NCBI GenBank assembly: GCA_035501495.1
Contig: DATJWB010000013.1
Span: 1-64,000, forward strand
From: JAIQFL01 sp035501495
Lineage (GTDB): Bacteria > Acidobacteriota > Terriglobia > Bryobacterales > Bryobacteraceae
Direction of reading: 5' to 3'
Length of the DNA stretch: 64,000 nt
Positions 19,244 to 29,187 of the stretch are shown here, piece after piece (position 1 is the stretch's first letter; each line of letters starts with the position of its first letter). Made by a program: the position numbers and the translations under genes. The notes under the pieces are model-generated. The model was given only the letters and a program-made list of their open reading frames with translations. It was not told where the DNA came from and made no database searches.

Positions 19244-19672
19244 TCAACGGCCCTTGGCCATGGTCTTGCGCTTCGGGTTTTTCGCCGCCCAATTCTGCGG
19301 CGCGTGCAACTCCTCCGGCAGTCTCGTGAAGGCGTCGCCCTCCGTCTCGCTCAGCTGCTCTTCGGTCAAATCCTCCGCCGTCGAAAGGTCCGCACCGCAG
19401 ATATTGGCGTGCGCCAGGTCGACTCCCATCAGCCGCGCACCTACCAGATTTGCACCGCTCAGATCGGCACGGCGCAGATCCGCACCCCGCAGATTGGCCA
19501 GCACCAAATCGACTTCACGCAATTGTGCCCCCGACAGGTTAGCCAACGGCAAATTCGCGCCGCGCATCACTGCGAAGGCCAGATCCGGCTTCACCTTGGG
19601 ATTATCCGCGCGCCACCTGTTCCAGGCATCCACGTCGCGCATCAGCAGTTCAAAATGTTCCTTGTCCGCCAT
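19244..19672 (-). CDS. Pentapeptide-repeat protein
   Basis: A 142-residue soluble protein. Residues about 35-100 hold tandem A(D/N)LxX pentapeptides (GANLPLANLSGAQL, LANLRGADLRRADLSGANLV, GARLMGVDLAHANICGADL), which form a right-handed four-sided helix. The N-terminus (LLMRDVDAWNRWRADNP) is a common cap in this group, and the C-terminus is basic (KNPKRKTMAKGR). Some pentapeptide proteins mimic DNA and protect gyrase, but most have no known role and none is assigned here. It is convergent with the ADOP gene, with 31 bases between the stops. Confidence 0.88.
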   Translation of the reverse strand: MADKEHFELLMRDVDAWNRWRADNPKVKPDLAFAVMRGANLPLANLSGAQLREVDLVLANLRGADLRRADLSGANLVGARLMGVDLAHANICGADLSTAEDLTEEQLSETEGDAFTRLPEELHAPQNWAAKNPKRKTMAKGR

Positions 19673-19823
19673 GTTGATCTATTGTAGCGTTCCTTGACGC
19701 CTTTGAGTGACCCGTGGCCTGCGCCACAGGTCTGCATTCGGCTGTCGATCATCTCCTGTCGGGCCGTTGCGCTCGTGCCTTCCCGAATGCTAACTTCAAG
19801 CCAAGGAACCCACGGGGAATAAG

Positions 19824-21122
19824 GTGACCGCCCTCAGCCCAGTCCAGACTCCCGCGCAGGAACCGATTGTCCATCCGGGCAAAGGCGTCACCCGGTGGGG
19901 AACTGCCCGCGAGGCTTTCAAAATCGCCGTCGAGTCATTGCGCGCCCACAAGCTGCGCTCCTTCCTCACGTTGCTGGGCGTGGTGGTTGCCACCAGCACC
20001 CTCATCGTCGTCATGTCCGTGGTCAACGGCATGAATCTCTACATCGCCGAGCACATCGCCAATCTGGGTACGCACACGTTTGTGCTGCATCAGTTCCTGT
20101 GGGCGCAGGGGTTCGACGAGTTCCTCAAGGCGCGCCGGCGTAATCAGCCGATCCGCCTGGAGGATTACGAGTTCTTGCGCGAAAATCTGCAAGGCTACCA
20201 GGAGATCGGCGCGATGACCAATCTTTCTCCCAATCCGCCGGCGCGTTACAAGACGCATCTCATCGACGAGATCACTCTGAATGCCGTAACTTCCAGCTTC
20301 GCAACCATTGGCCGCGAAAAGATCCGCACCGGCCGTTACATCAACGAGGCCGATTACCAGCACAACGCGCGCGTCTGCGTGATCGGCCAGGACCTGGTAG
20401 AGAAGCTCTTTGCCAATGTTGATCCCCTGGGCAAGGAGGTGTCGCTGGCGGGCCTTCCCTTCCGCATCGTGGGAGTGACTGAAAAGGTGGGCAGCACGTT
20501 CGGCCAGAGCGAGGATAACTTCGCTTTGGTGCCCCTTTCGACGTTTCGCACCATCTGGATCGGCCGTCCCGAACTTCTGGTCTTTATCAAAGCGCCGGAC
20601 GGTCCGCACATGTCGGAACTGCAGGATGAGGTCCGGGTTCTGATGCGCGCGCGCCGGCATGTGCCATACAACGAACCGGACACTTTCGGCATCAATGCGT
20701 CGGACACGTTGATGGCGGTCTGGAAGGATCTCACGGGTACGATTTTTGCGGTCACCATCGGCCTGGTCGCGGTGTTTATGGTGGTGGGCGGGATTGTCGT
20801 CATGAACATCATGCTGGCCAGCGTTACCGAGCGCACCCAGGAGATCGGCATCCGCAAGTCGGTGGGTGCGACACGGCGCGACATCTTATGGCAGTTCGTA
20901 ATCGAGAGCGGAGTGATCGCCACGACCGGCGGCCTGGCGGGCGTGCTGCTGTCGGTGCTGATCGCCTGGATCGTCAACATGGTCTTCACCGCTTCGATTC
21001 CCCTCAGCGCGATTGTTGTGGGGGTGACTCTCTCCGCGGCAGTGGGCCTGTTTTTCGGCATCTACCCCGCCACCAAGGCCGCTAAACTGGCGCCCATCGA
21101 AGCGCTCAGAAGCGAGACCTGA
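19824..21122 (+). CDS. MacB-like ABC transporter permease 1
   Basis: 432 residues, starting at GTG 19824 after GGGGAATAAG. The order is a short cytosolic N-terminus (VESLRAHKLRSFLTLLGV), one transmembrane helix, a periplasmic MacB core (about 60-280) and three helices of the FtsX domain with VVMNIMLASVTERTQEIGIR and KSVGATRRDILWQF. This is the four-helix MacB/LolCE-type layout. The second permease starts one base after its stop, so the pair is translated together and may form a heterodimer. No ATPase or membrane-fusion partner lies next to them, so the ATP-binding subunit must be encoded elsewhere. Substrate unknown. Confidence 0.9.
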   Translation: MTALSPVQTPAQEPIVHPGKGVTRWGTAREAFKIAVESLRAHKLRSFLTLLGVVVATSTLIVVMSVVNGMNLYIAEHIANLGTHTFVLHQFLWAQGFDEFLKARRRNQPIRLEDYEFLRENLQGYQEIGAMTNLSPNPPARYKTHLIDEITLNAVTSSFATIGREKIRTGRYINEADYQHNARVCVIGQDLVEKLFANVDPLGKEVSLAGLPFRIVGVTEKVGSTFGQSEDNFALVPLSTFRTIWIGRPELLVFIKAPDGPHMSELQDEVRVLMRARRHVPYNEPDTFGINASDTLMAVWKDLTGTIFAVTIGLVAVFMVVGGIVVMNIMLASVTERTQEIGIRKSVGATRRDILWQFVIESGVIATTGGLAGVLLSVLIAWIVNMVFTASIPLSAIVVGVTLSAAVGLFFGIYPATKAAKLAPIEALRSET

Positions 21123-21123
21123 A

Positions 21124-22386
<1,263 letters not shown>

Positions 22387-22472
22387 GTGCCGCGGCGCTA
22401 ACCCCGGAGAGCATCGCAGATCTTTCCTGAGACAGTATCTGGAGATCGTGCTGCCCATGTTAAGGTACGGCC

Positions 22473-23477
22473 ATGAAAGGTCAGATTCTGTCCCGGCGTA
22501 CCAGAATCCTCATTTGGACTGCCGCAGCGGGTTCCATTCTTTTCAGTGTGGGACTCATGTGGGCCGAGCGAATGGTCGAGTTGGCGGAGCGCCGCGAGGC
22601 CACATCGGGAACGGATTTTCAAGTGGATATGTTGGTCCGCCACGTGCGGGCATTTCGTTATGCGGCCGCGCATCGCAACACGCGATGCTCCCTGCGGGAT
22701 GCCTGGTCTCTATCTCCTCCGGTGGATGCCATCGTGGGCAGGAGGCAGTTGCGGAAGGCCTTTCAGATCGTGAAGCATGACGGCCCCTACGAACTGGTGG
22801 GCACGCCGTCCGGCGAATGGTGGATTCCGAATCGCGACATCGAGACCCTTGCCGAGACGCTTTGGGAGCAACAGTCGGACGTATACGAGGAATCGGACAG
22901 TGGCGTCGGGCGCGGCGACGTGGTGCTCGATTGCGGGGCCAATATCGGTATTTATACGAAGCACGCGCTGGATAAGGGGGCCAGTCTGGTAGTGGCCATC
23001 GAAATGGCGCCCGAGAGTCTCGAATGCCTGCGGCGGAACATGGCGAAAGAAGTCGCAGGCGGCCAGGTAATCGTGTATCCCAAAGGCGTGTGGAACCGGG
23101 ATGACGAACTGCAATTGAGCGTTGGCCCGGACTATGCGTCCACGGCGTCCAGCGTGGCGCTCGATCGAGGCGGCCAGGGCCCCAAGGTTCCCCTGACCAC
23201 CATCGACAAACTCGTCGCGGAATTGAAACTGCCGGCCGTGGATTTCATCAAGATGGACATCGAAGGCGCGGAGATGGAAGCGCTCCAGGGCGCGGTCGAG
23301 ACCGTGCGGCGATTTCACCCCCGGATGGCGATCTCCGTCGAACACCGGCCCACCGACCCGGATCGCATACCGGAACTGGTCGCCCAACTCTGGCCGAGCT
23401 ATGTATCGGCGTGCAACGCGTGTACCAACGTGAGAAACAGCATTCAGCCGGACGTTTTGTTCGCGCACAAACGGTAG
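22473..23477 (+). CDS. FkbM-family methyltransferase, membrane-anchored
   Basis: 334 residues. An N-terminal hydrophobic helix (ILIWTAAAGSILFSVGLMW, about 12-31) probably anchors it in the inner membrane. The catalytic part begins near 140: SAM-binding motif VVLDCGANIGIYTKHALDKG, the acidic residue in VVAIEMAPESLECLRRNM, and the FkbM hallmark PAVDFIKMDIEGAEMEALQG. FkbM enzymes transfer methyl groups from S-adenosylmethionine to sugars, polyketides or other small molecules; the substrate cannot be deduced. A second, unrelated SAM methyltransferase follows 50 bases downstream on the same strand and may be co-transcribed. Confidence 0.88.
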   Translation: MKGQILSRRTRILIWTAAAGSILFSVGLMWAERMVELAERREATSGTDFQVDMLVRHVRAFRYAAAHRNTRCSLRDAWSLSPPVDAIVGRRQLRKAFQIVKHDGPYELVGTPSGEWWIPNRDIETLAETLWEQQSDVYEESDSGVGRGDVVLDCGANIGIYTKHALDKGASLVVAIEMAPESLECLRRNMAKEVAGGQVIVYPKGVWNRDDELQLSVGPDYASTASSVALDRGGQGPKVPLTTIDKLVAELKLPAVDFIKMDIEGAEMEALQGAVETVRRFHPRMAISVEHRPTDPDRIPELVAQLWPSYVSACNACTNVRNSIQPDVLFAHKR

Positions 23478-23527
23478 GTTCGTCCGCGCTTCCATCAGAT
23501 TCGCCCGGTCCGCAGTTAAACTGGGAC

Positions 23528-24274
23528 ATGTCTGTTCCCACCGATGAAGTCTGGAAGACGTCCGCCCTGGTGGCGGCATTCCTGAAGGGCGTTCGCGGGG
23601 CCATTCCGCTGGCGGGAGAGCAGATCGACGTCATGCTTCGACTGCTGGCGGCATCGGGTGTCCCGATCCGGCGGTTCCTGGATCTGGGCTGCGGCGACGG
23701 GATACTTTCGGCGGCGATTGTGGAGCGATTCCCGCAGGCCGAGGCGGTGCTCACGGATTTCTCCGCGCCGATGCTCGCCGCTGCCCGCGCCCGCTTCGAG
23801 CAGCTGAACACACCGGCCCGAATCGTCAACCTCGATTACGGCGTCGCGAATTGGACGGAATCGGTGAATGAGTTCGCGCCGTACGATGCCGTGGTCTCCG
23901 GCTACTCGATCCACCACCAGCCGGATGAGCGCAAGCGGGAGGTGTATGCCGAGATCTTCGCGTTGCTTCGTCCGGGCGGCACGTTCGTGAACGTGGAGCA
24001 CGTTTCGTCGCCGAGCGAGTGGATCGAGTCGATACACGACGAGCTGTTCGTGGATCATCTGCATCGGGCCCATCCGGGCGCCAGCCGCGCGGAAGTAGCC
24101 GAGAAGTATTACTACCGCCCCGATAAAGCGGCGAATATCCTGGCGCCCGTTGAACTGCAATGTGAGTGGCTGCGCGGGATCGGATTCACGGACGTAGATT
24201 GCTACCTGAAGATTTTCGAGTTGGCCGTGTTCGGCGGCCGTCGGCCGGCTCTCGACGTCGTGGAAGATGCGTGA
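23528..24274 (+). CDS. Class I SAM-dependent methyltransferase
   Basis: 248 residues from the ATG at 23528 (MSVPTDEVWKTSALVAAFLK). A longer frame overlapping the previous gene is less likely because that extension is in the coding region of FkbM. Motif I is FLDLGCGDGILSAAI, followed by the acidic end of strand 2 in AVLTDFSAPMLAAARARF and motif post-I YDAVVSGYSIHHQPDERKRE, then LLRPGGTFVNVEHV. This is a standard small-molecule methyltransferase of the Methyltransf_25 type; the C-terminal WLRGIGFTDVDCYLKIFELA is typical. The acceptor is unknown. It is convergent with the anti-sigma gene. Confidence 0.88.
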   Translation: MSVPTDEVWKTSALVAAFLKGVRGAIPLAGEQIDVMLRLLAASGVPIRRFLDLGCGDGILSAAIVERFPQAEAVLTDFSAPMLAAARARFEQLNTPARIVNLDYGVANWTESVNEFAPYDAVVSGYSIHHQPDERKREVYAEIFALLRPGGTFVNVEHVSSPSEWIESIHDELFVDHLHRAHPGASRAEVAEKYYYRPDKAANILAPVELQCEWLRGIGFTDVDCYLKIFELAVFGGRRPALDVVEDA

Positions 24275-24301
24275 GCCTCCCATGTTGCGGCCCGGAGGCT
24301 C
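24273..24301 (+). terminator. Hairpin at end of methyltransferase gene
   Basis: A perfect 8-base inverted repeat, GAGCCTCC and GGAGGCTC, separated by 13 bases, overlaps the methyltransferase stop codon in the gap between two convergent genes. There is no U-tract, so it may only be a weak or protein-assisted terminator. Confidence 0.3.
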
Positions 24302-24346
24302 GTCCCTGCCGTCCCGGCACTGGTCCGTTCGGCCGCGACTTTGCCT

Positions 24347-25456
24347 TCAGCGGCGCACCTTTTTCCAAAGGGCGCGGCCCGGAAAGAAGAGCAGCGCAGC
24401 CCATGCCAGAATCACCGGGCCCGCGCTGAGGAGGAACTGCGCGACACCGAACAGGCTGCCGGCCAGGTTTTTCCAGCCATCCACCGCGGAGTTGCGCAAC
24501 TCCAGGGACGCGCTGCGAGGCGCGACCTGCAGCCCCGCCCTGTACTCCTCCAGAATGGTGACATTCAGCGAAGCCAAGGACACGCGGTCTCCGAGGGTCT
24601 TGCGCTCCGCCACCATGCGTTCGATCTCGCCGCGTACCCGGTCCATCTCCTTTTCCACCTCAAGCACATCGGACAGCGTTCCGGTGCGCTGGCGAAGGAT
24701 TTCGGTGAGGCGTTGCTCGGTGGCGCGGGCGCTCGAGAGGCGGGCCTCCAGGTCGATGACCTGTTGCGTGACCTCCTCACCACCTTGCGATTCGGACTCG
24801 ACATGACCCAGCGGGCGCAGCCCGGCGATGGAGGATTGCAATTGGCCGGCGGGTATCCGCACGGCGGCCTGTAGGGTTCGGCCGGAGCCGGCGGGAGAGT
24901 TGACTGTCAATCGAGCGATATGTCCACCGCGACGCGCGAGGAGATCCTCCAGCGCGGAGCGGGCCTTATCGAAGTCGGGAGTCGATAGCGTCACCTGCGC
25001 GGTGTGGACGATGAGCGGCCCGTTTTCGTCGGGCGCGGTATCGGAAGGCCGGGACGGTAGAGCGGTATTGGGCGCCGCGGGGGTGGAGGCGGCGCTCCCT
25101 AACGGCCCTCGGCTGTATCTCGGCGTCATGAGCACCACGAACAGCATGCCAGCTCCGGCAAAACCGAACGCCCACTGCCATCGCCTCGACCGGCTCGTCT
25201 TCACGGGGACAGTCTGCGCCGTCTTCCTTGGCCCTTCGAGCGCCGCCAACAGATCCGCCCGCATCACGAGGTCCTTCGGATCCACCTGCCACGCCATCAA
25301 CCGGCGCGACACGCCTTCGAGATCGGCGGCAACCGCCTGGCACTCGCGGCATCGCGACAGATGTTCCGCAGCCGCGGCGGAACGCGACAGGGGAAGTTCG
25401 CCGTCCAGGTAGGCCATCAGTTCCTCAGCTTCGATCGGATGACTAATGCTGCGCAT
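24347..25456 (-). CDS. Zinc-finger anti-sigma factor with DUF4349 domain
   Basis: 369 residues. The N-terminus is a zinc-finger anti-sigma domain (EELMAYLDGELPLSRSAAA then HLSRCRECQAV, an HxxxCxxC site). One transmembrane helix follows (about 93-108, FGFAGAGMLFVVLMT), then a large DUF4349-type region with strands (LIVHTAQVTLST, DFDKARSALEDLLARRGGHI), a coiled coil (TQQVIDLEARLSSARATEQR, EVEKEMDRVRGEIERMVAER) and a final hydrophobic helix (ILAWAALLFFPGR). It overlaps the sigma-factor gene by 14 bases. The layout suggests an envelope sensor that holds the sigma factor at the membrane through its cytoplasmic finger. Confidence 0.88.
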   Translation of the reverse strand: MRSISHPIEAEELMAYLDGELPLSRSAAAAEHLSRCRECQAVAADLEGVSRRLMAWQVDPKDLVMRADLLAALEGPRKTAQTVPVKTSRSRRWQWAFGFAGAGMLFVVLMTPRYSRGPLGSAASTPAAPNTALPSRPSDTAPDENGPLIVHTAQVTLSTPDFDKARSALEDLLARRGGHIARLTVNSPAGSGRTLQAAVRIPAGQLQSSIAGLRPLGHVESESQGGEEVTQQVIDLEARLSSARATEQRLTEILRQRTGTLSDVLEVEKEMDRVRGEIERMVAERKTLGDRVSLASLNVTILEEYRAGLQVAPRSASLELRNSAVDGWKNLAGSLFGVAQFLLSAGPVILAWAALLFFPGRALWKKVRR

Positions 25457-25976
25457 TACCCGTTTCCTTTCCGGCCGGTTCCAGCAATCCGCGCAACGCC
25501 ATCCGCGACCGGAACAGACGCGAGCGCACCGTGTTCACGGGAAGGCGGAGCAGGCTGGCGATCTCCAGGTAGCTGAGCTGTTCGTATTCGCGAAGCATGA
25601 GGATCTCGCGATCGGCCGGGGCGAGCCGCTCCAGCGCCTGCCGCACCCAAATGGCGCCATCGGAGGCCTCTTCCGCGGCCGGTTCGCGGGCGCCCTCCAC
25701 CGGGGCGTTGCGAGCTTGTTTGCGCCGCTCCGCGGCCAGAAGCTTCAACGCGATGCCATACAGGTAGGTGCGGACCAACGCCCGCGGTTCGTAGCGCTCG
25801 GTGGCTCGGATCACCGCGAGGAAGGTCTCCTGCGTCAGATCCTCGGCCCGCTCGGCAATCGCGAGCCGGCGGCGGTAGAAGCCGTAAAGCGGCTCCCGGT
25901 AGCGTCCGAACAGCTCGTCGAACGCCTCACGGGAGCCGCGTTGAAACTCCAGCATCAAGGCTTCGTCGGTAATCAT
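25443..25976 (-). CDS. ECF sigma factor (RNA polymerase sigma-70 family)
   Basis: 177 residues, the normal size of an extracytoplasmic-function sigma factor. Region 2 is seen in FDELFGRYREPLYGFYRRRL and AERAEDLTQETFLAVIRATE; region 4 in LAPADREILMLREYEQLSYL and EIASLLRLPVNTVRSRLFRS, the helix-turn-helix that reads the -35 element. The ATG at 25976 (MITDEALMLEFQRGSREAFD) gives the family N-terminus. The stop overlaps the start of the anti-sigma gene, so the two are made in fixed ratio. A perfect palindrome at 26189-26201 lies about 210 bases upstream, between this gene and the divergent permease. Confidence 0.93.
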   Translation of the reverse strand: MITDEALMLEFQRGSREAFDELFGRYREPLYGFYRRRLAIAERAEDLTQETFLAVIRATERYEPRALVRTYLYGIALKLLAAERRKQARNAPVEGAREPAAEEASDGAIWVRQALERLAPADREILMLREYEQLSYLEIASLLRLPVNTVRSRLFRSRMALRGLLEPAGKETGNAQH

Positions 25977-26051
25977 GGCCGCGAAGTTGCCCTCACATAC
26001 CGGTAATGTCGCGAAGCGCCAAAAAGTTCCACGCCGAGGCGAGAATTCAGT

Positions 26052-26130
26052 GTGGCGCGGGCACTCGTGCCGACGCTTTTTGGCCGCCGCGAGCTCCTGT
26101 GCCCGCGAAAAGGTTTCGAGGCTCCTGCAC
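26052..26130 (+). repeat. REP-like dispersed repeat, copy A (rearranged)
   Basis: The first 20 bases (GTGGCGCGGGCACTCGTGCC) match the reverse complement of 60919-60938 exactly. The next block (GACGCTTTTTGGCCGCC) matches the reverse complement of 60804-60819 with one extra T, and the last part (TGTGCCCGCGAA onward) resembles 60763-60794 reversed. The order is kept but the middle present in the 60.7 kb copy is missing. Confidence 0.6.
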
Positions 26131-26188
26131 CCACCACTCTCCTGGACCGAGACATCCGCCTCAACACGCCTCAAGAAGGTCATGTAGG

Positions 26189-26201
26189 GTGACATTGTCA
26201 C
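26189..26201. promoter_or_regulatory. Perfect palindrome between sigma factor and permease
   Basis: GTGACATTGTCAC is a perfect 6+1+6 inverted repeat, and it sits inside a looser ATGT...ACAT arrangement (26182-26203). It lies between the divergent sigma-factor and ADOP permease genes, 60 bases before the permease ATG. It could be an operator or part of a promoter; which protein binds is unknown. Confidence 0.4.
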
Positions 26202-26260
26202 ATACGTAATTCCGCCGCTTTTTCTGGAACAAGCAAGCCAATCATGGCGTCTTCCTGGAC

Positions 26261-28702
26261 ATGGGCCTACTTTGGCGAGACATCCGGTCAGCCGTCCGGA
26301 GCCTGAGTCGTGACCGCGGTGTCGCGCTGCTTGCGATGGCTGCTTTGGCGGTCGGAATCGGCGCCACAACCGCCATCTTCAGCGTGATCGATAATGTCCT
26401 GCTGGAGCCGTTCCCGTACACCGACGCGCAGCGGTTAGTCACCATCGAAATTCACGATACCGGCCGCAGCGATCCCGGCGGTCGAAGCAGTTTCCGCGTC
26501 CAAGAGTTCCTGGACTACCGGTCGCAGAATCACGTGTTCGACCGCGTGATCGGCAACAGCAACGTCAACTTGCTGTACGACAATGGCGAAGGCACCGAGC
26601 AGTTCAACGGCGTGCTGGCGGTGCCGAACACCTTCGAGTTCCTGGGCATGCCGGCGCTCCTGGGGCGCGTGATGGGGCCCGCGGATTATCTGCCGGGAGC
26701 GCCTCCGGTCTTTGTGCTGCGCTACAAGGTCTGGGTCTCGCGCTTCAATTCCGACCCCAGCATTCTGGGCCGCACGTTCATCCTCAACGGCGTGCCGCGC
26801 ACGCTGGTGGGCATCATGCCGCAGCGATTCGGCTGGGGCGCGGCCGACATGTGGATTCCCACCGCGCTCGATCCCGCCGAAGAAGTCGCGCCGGGACAGT
26901 TCCCGCAATACTTCTGGCTGCTGGGCCATCTGCGGCCCGGCGTCAGCATGCGAGTGGCGCAGGCTGATATCGACCTGGTCGCTCATCGCCTGGCTGGCCT
27001 CTATCCGAAGGAGTACCCCAAGCAGTTTACGATTCGCCTCGAGACCCTGGCGGACACCGTGGTGGGGCAGTTCCGCGTGATGCTGTTCATCGTGATGGGC
27101 GCGGTCAGTATGCTGCTTCTGATCGCGTGCGCCAACGTCGCTAACCTGCTGCTCGCCCGTGCCACCGCCCGTGAGAAGGAGATTGCCATCCGGGCCGCGA
27201 TTGGCGCGGGCCGGTTGCGGATCGTGCGGCAGCTTCTGACCGAGAGCCTTCTGTTGGGCTTTTCGGGCGCGGCATTCGGCTGCCTGCTGGCGTGGGCCGG
27301 CATCAAAGGCCTGATCGCAATCGTGCCGCCGCAGATCATCCCGGCCGAGGCGGACATTCGGATCAATACGTCGGTCCTGCTGTTTGCTCTGACCACCGGG
27401 GTTGTCACCGCGCTCGTATTTGGCACCGTGCCCGCGTTGCACGCCTCCCGCCGCGACCTGAACCAGGCGCTGCGGGACGTCGGGAAAGGCGTCTCCGGCG
27501 GCTCCCGTCATCAAGGGCTCCGCAACGGTTTGATTGTCGCCGAGGTGGCGTTGTCGCTCGCGCTGCTCACCGGCGCGGGTCTGCTGATGCGCAGCTTCTT
27601 CGCGCTTCAGGAGACGCGGATTGGAGCCGATCCGTCTCACGTCCTGGCTGCCGCGTTGCCGATGCCTCCGGCGCGGTATAAGACCGCGGCGCAAATCCAG
27701 GGCTTCTTCCGCCCCTTGATCGAGCGCGTCAAAGCGACACCCGGAGTGGAGGACGCAGCGGAAGCGACTTCGCTGCCTCCTTTTGGCGGCTTTGTCACCA
27801 AGCTCGAGATTCCGGGCAAATCCGCCCCCGAAGACTGGCGCGCACAAGTGGAACTGTGCAGCGAAGGATACTTCGGTACCCTCCGCATCAAGCTGCTGCG
27901 CGGGCGGACGTTCAGCGAAGCGGAGGTCAACGACCGGCGTAAGCTGGCGGTGGTCAACCAAACCTTCGCAAAGAAATTCCTGGACGACAATTGGCAGGGC
28001 CAGCACGCCACTTTACCGGAACTCGGCACTTCCAATGTCCCGGACCCGATCAAAGACCCCACCTTCGAAATCATCGGCGTGGTGGCGGACGTGAAGAATC
28101 AGGGCTTGGACCGGCCCGTGCTCCCGGAGGTCTGGGTGCCGTACGACGTCATGGGGGGAGCCTTTCGCGCCATTGTGGTGCGGACCACGGGCGACCCGAA
28201 GCCGATGCTCAATACTCTGCGGCGCGCAATCTGGGCGGTGGATCGCAGCGTGGCGCTCGGTTTCAACGGCACGGACGAGGATTTCATCAATCAGTACGCC
28301 ATGGCCCAGCCCCGGTTTGGCCTCTACCTGATTGCGATCTTCGCGGCGGCGGGCCTCATCCTGGTTCTGATCGGAGTCTACGGTGTGGTCGCCTATGCCG
28401 TGGCACGCCAACGCCATGAGATCGGCGTCCGCATGGCGCTGGGCGCCAGTACGGCGGCGGTTCTGCGCATGGTGCTCGGCCTGGGGCTGAAGTTGCTCCT
28501 GATGGGCGCGGGAATCGGGCTGCTCGCGAGTTACGGGCTCAGCCGCGCCCTGGCGAGCCAACTCTTCGGCATTACCGCGTTCGACCCGCTGACCGTCACG
28601 GGAGTGATCGTCCTGGTATTCGTTGCCGGCATCACGGCGTGCCTGCTGCCGGCCCGGTCCGCCACCCGAGTGGATCCTTTGATCGCGCTACGCTACGAGT
28701 AG
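26261..28702 (+). CDS. ADOP-type ABC permease without N-terminal extension
   Basis: 813 residues made of two MacB-core plus FtsX modules. The N-terminus (MGLLWRDIRSAVRSLSRDRG) goes straight into the first helix (LAMAALAVGIGATTAIFSVI), so the cytosolic helical extension seen in the other two ADOP proteins of the window is absent. The middle FtsX block has LLIACANVANLLLARATARE and KEIAIRAAIGAGRLRIVRQL; the final one LILVLIGVYGVVAYAVARQR and EIGVRMALGAS. No PadR gene is adjacent; instead the gene is divergent from the ECF sigma operon. Its stop overlaps the start of the YkgJ-type gene by one base. Substrate unknown. Confidence 0.9.
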   Translation: MGLLWRDIRSAVRSLSRDRGVALLAMAALAVGIGATTAIFSVIDNVLLEPFPYTDAQRLVTIEIHDTGRSDPGGRSSFRVQEFLDYRSQNHVFDRVIGNSNVNLLYDNGEGTEQFNGVLAVPNTFEFLGMPALLGRVMGPADYLPGAPPVFVLRYKVWVSRFNSDPSILGRTFILNGVPRTLVGIMPQRFGWGAADMWIPTALDPAEEVAPGQFPQYFWLLGHLRPGVSMRVAQADIDLVAHRLAGLYPKEYPKQFTIRLETLADTVVGQFRVMLFIVMGAVSMLLLIACANVANLLLARATAREKEIAIRAAIGAGRLRIVRQLLTESLLLGFSGAAFGCLLAWAGIKGLIAIVPPQIIPAEADIRINTSVLLFALTTGVVTALVFGTVPALHASRRDLNQALRDVGKGVSGGSRHQGLRNGLIVAEVALSLALLTGAGLLMRSFFALQETRIGADPSHVLAAALPMPPARYKTAAQIQGFFRPLIERVKATPGVEDAAEATSLPPFGGFVTKLEIPGKSAPEDWRAQVELCSEGYFGTLRIKLLRGRTFSEAEVNDRRKLAVVNQTFAKKFLDDNWQGQHATLPELGTSNVPDPIKDPTFEIIGVVADVKNQGLDRPVLPEVWVPYDVMGGAFRAIVVRTTGDPKPMLNTLRRAIWAVDRSVALGFNGTDEDFINQYAMAQPRFGLYLIAIFAAAGLILVLIGVYGVVAYAVARQRHEIGVRMALGASTAAVLRMVLGLGLKLLLMGAGIGLLASYGLSRALASQLFGITAFDPLTVTGVIVLVFVAGITACLLPARSATRVDPLIALRYE

Positions 28703-29175
28703 TGGCGACGCGCCTGTACCAGATCCTGGACGAGATTGGGCTGCGCACCGCGGAGATCGCCGCGGCCCACGGCGACTGGCCGTGCCGCAAAGGGTGCGAC
28801 GATTGTTGCCGGCACCTCGCGTCCGTACCGCGCATCACCGGGGGCGAATGGCGTTTGCTGGCGGGCGCGATGGAGGCCCTGCCCGCCGGCACGCGCGATT
28901 CCGTGCGGCAGCGCATCCGCGATTCGGCGCGCCAGTCGCGCCCGATCGTTTGCCCATTACTCGACTGTGACTCCGGAACGTGCCTGGTCTACGATGCCCG
29001 GCCGGCCGCCTGCCGCGCCTACGGATTCTACGCCGAGCGGGAGTACGTGCTCGGGTGCGGCCGGATCGAGTCGATTTCCCGGGAGTCGCCGGAGATCGTC
29101 TGGGGAAATCACCAGGCGCTGGAAGAGCGCATGAGTCAACCGGGCGCGTCCGCAGAATTATTCACGTGGCTGTAG
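28702..29175 (+). CDS. YkgJ-family cysteine-cluster protein
   Basis: 157 residues from the GTG at 28702, which overlaps the last base of the permease stop (TAGTG). Conserved cysteines form the cluster typical of the family: CRKGCDDCCRHLA near residue 31, CPLLDCDSGTCLVYDARPAA then CRAYG in the middle, and a later GCGR. These proteins are thought to bind zinc or an iron-sulfur cluster; their role is not established. The overlap suggests translational coupling with the ADOP permease, although a functional link is only inference. The upstream in-frame extension is inside the permease gene and is not used. Confidence 0.82.
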   Translation: MATRLYQILDEIGLRTAEIAAAHGDWPCRKGCDDCCRHLASVPRITGGEWRLLAGAMEALPAGTRDSVRQRIRDSARQSRPIVCPLLDCDSGTCLVYDARPAACRAYGFYAEREYVLGCGRIESISRESPEIVWGNHQALEERMSQPGASAELFTWL

Positions 29176-29187
29176 GAGCAAAAGGCT

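Noticed and set aside
23411..23527. Upstream extension of the second methyltransferase
   Set aside because: It lies mainly inside the FkbM gene in another frame; the ATG at 23528 starts the natural N-terminus.
26435..28006. 523-codon minus-strand frame opposite the ADOP permease
   Set aside because: Rich in His, Gln, Arg and Ala, typical for an antisense frame in GC-rich coding DNA.
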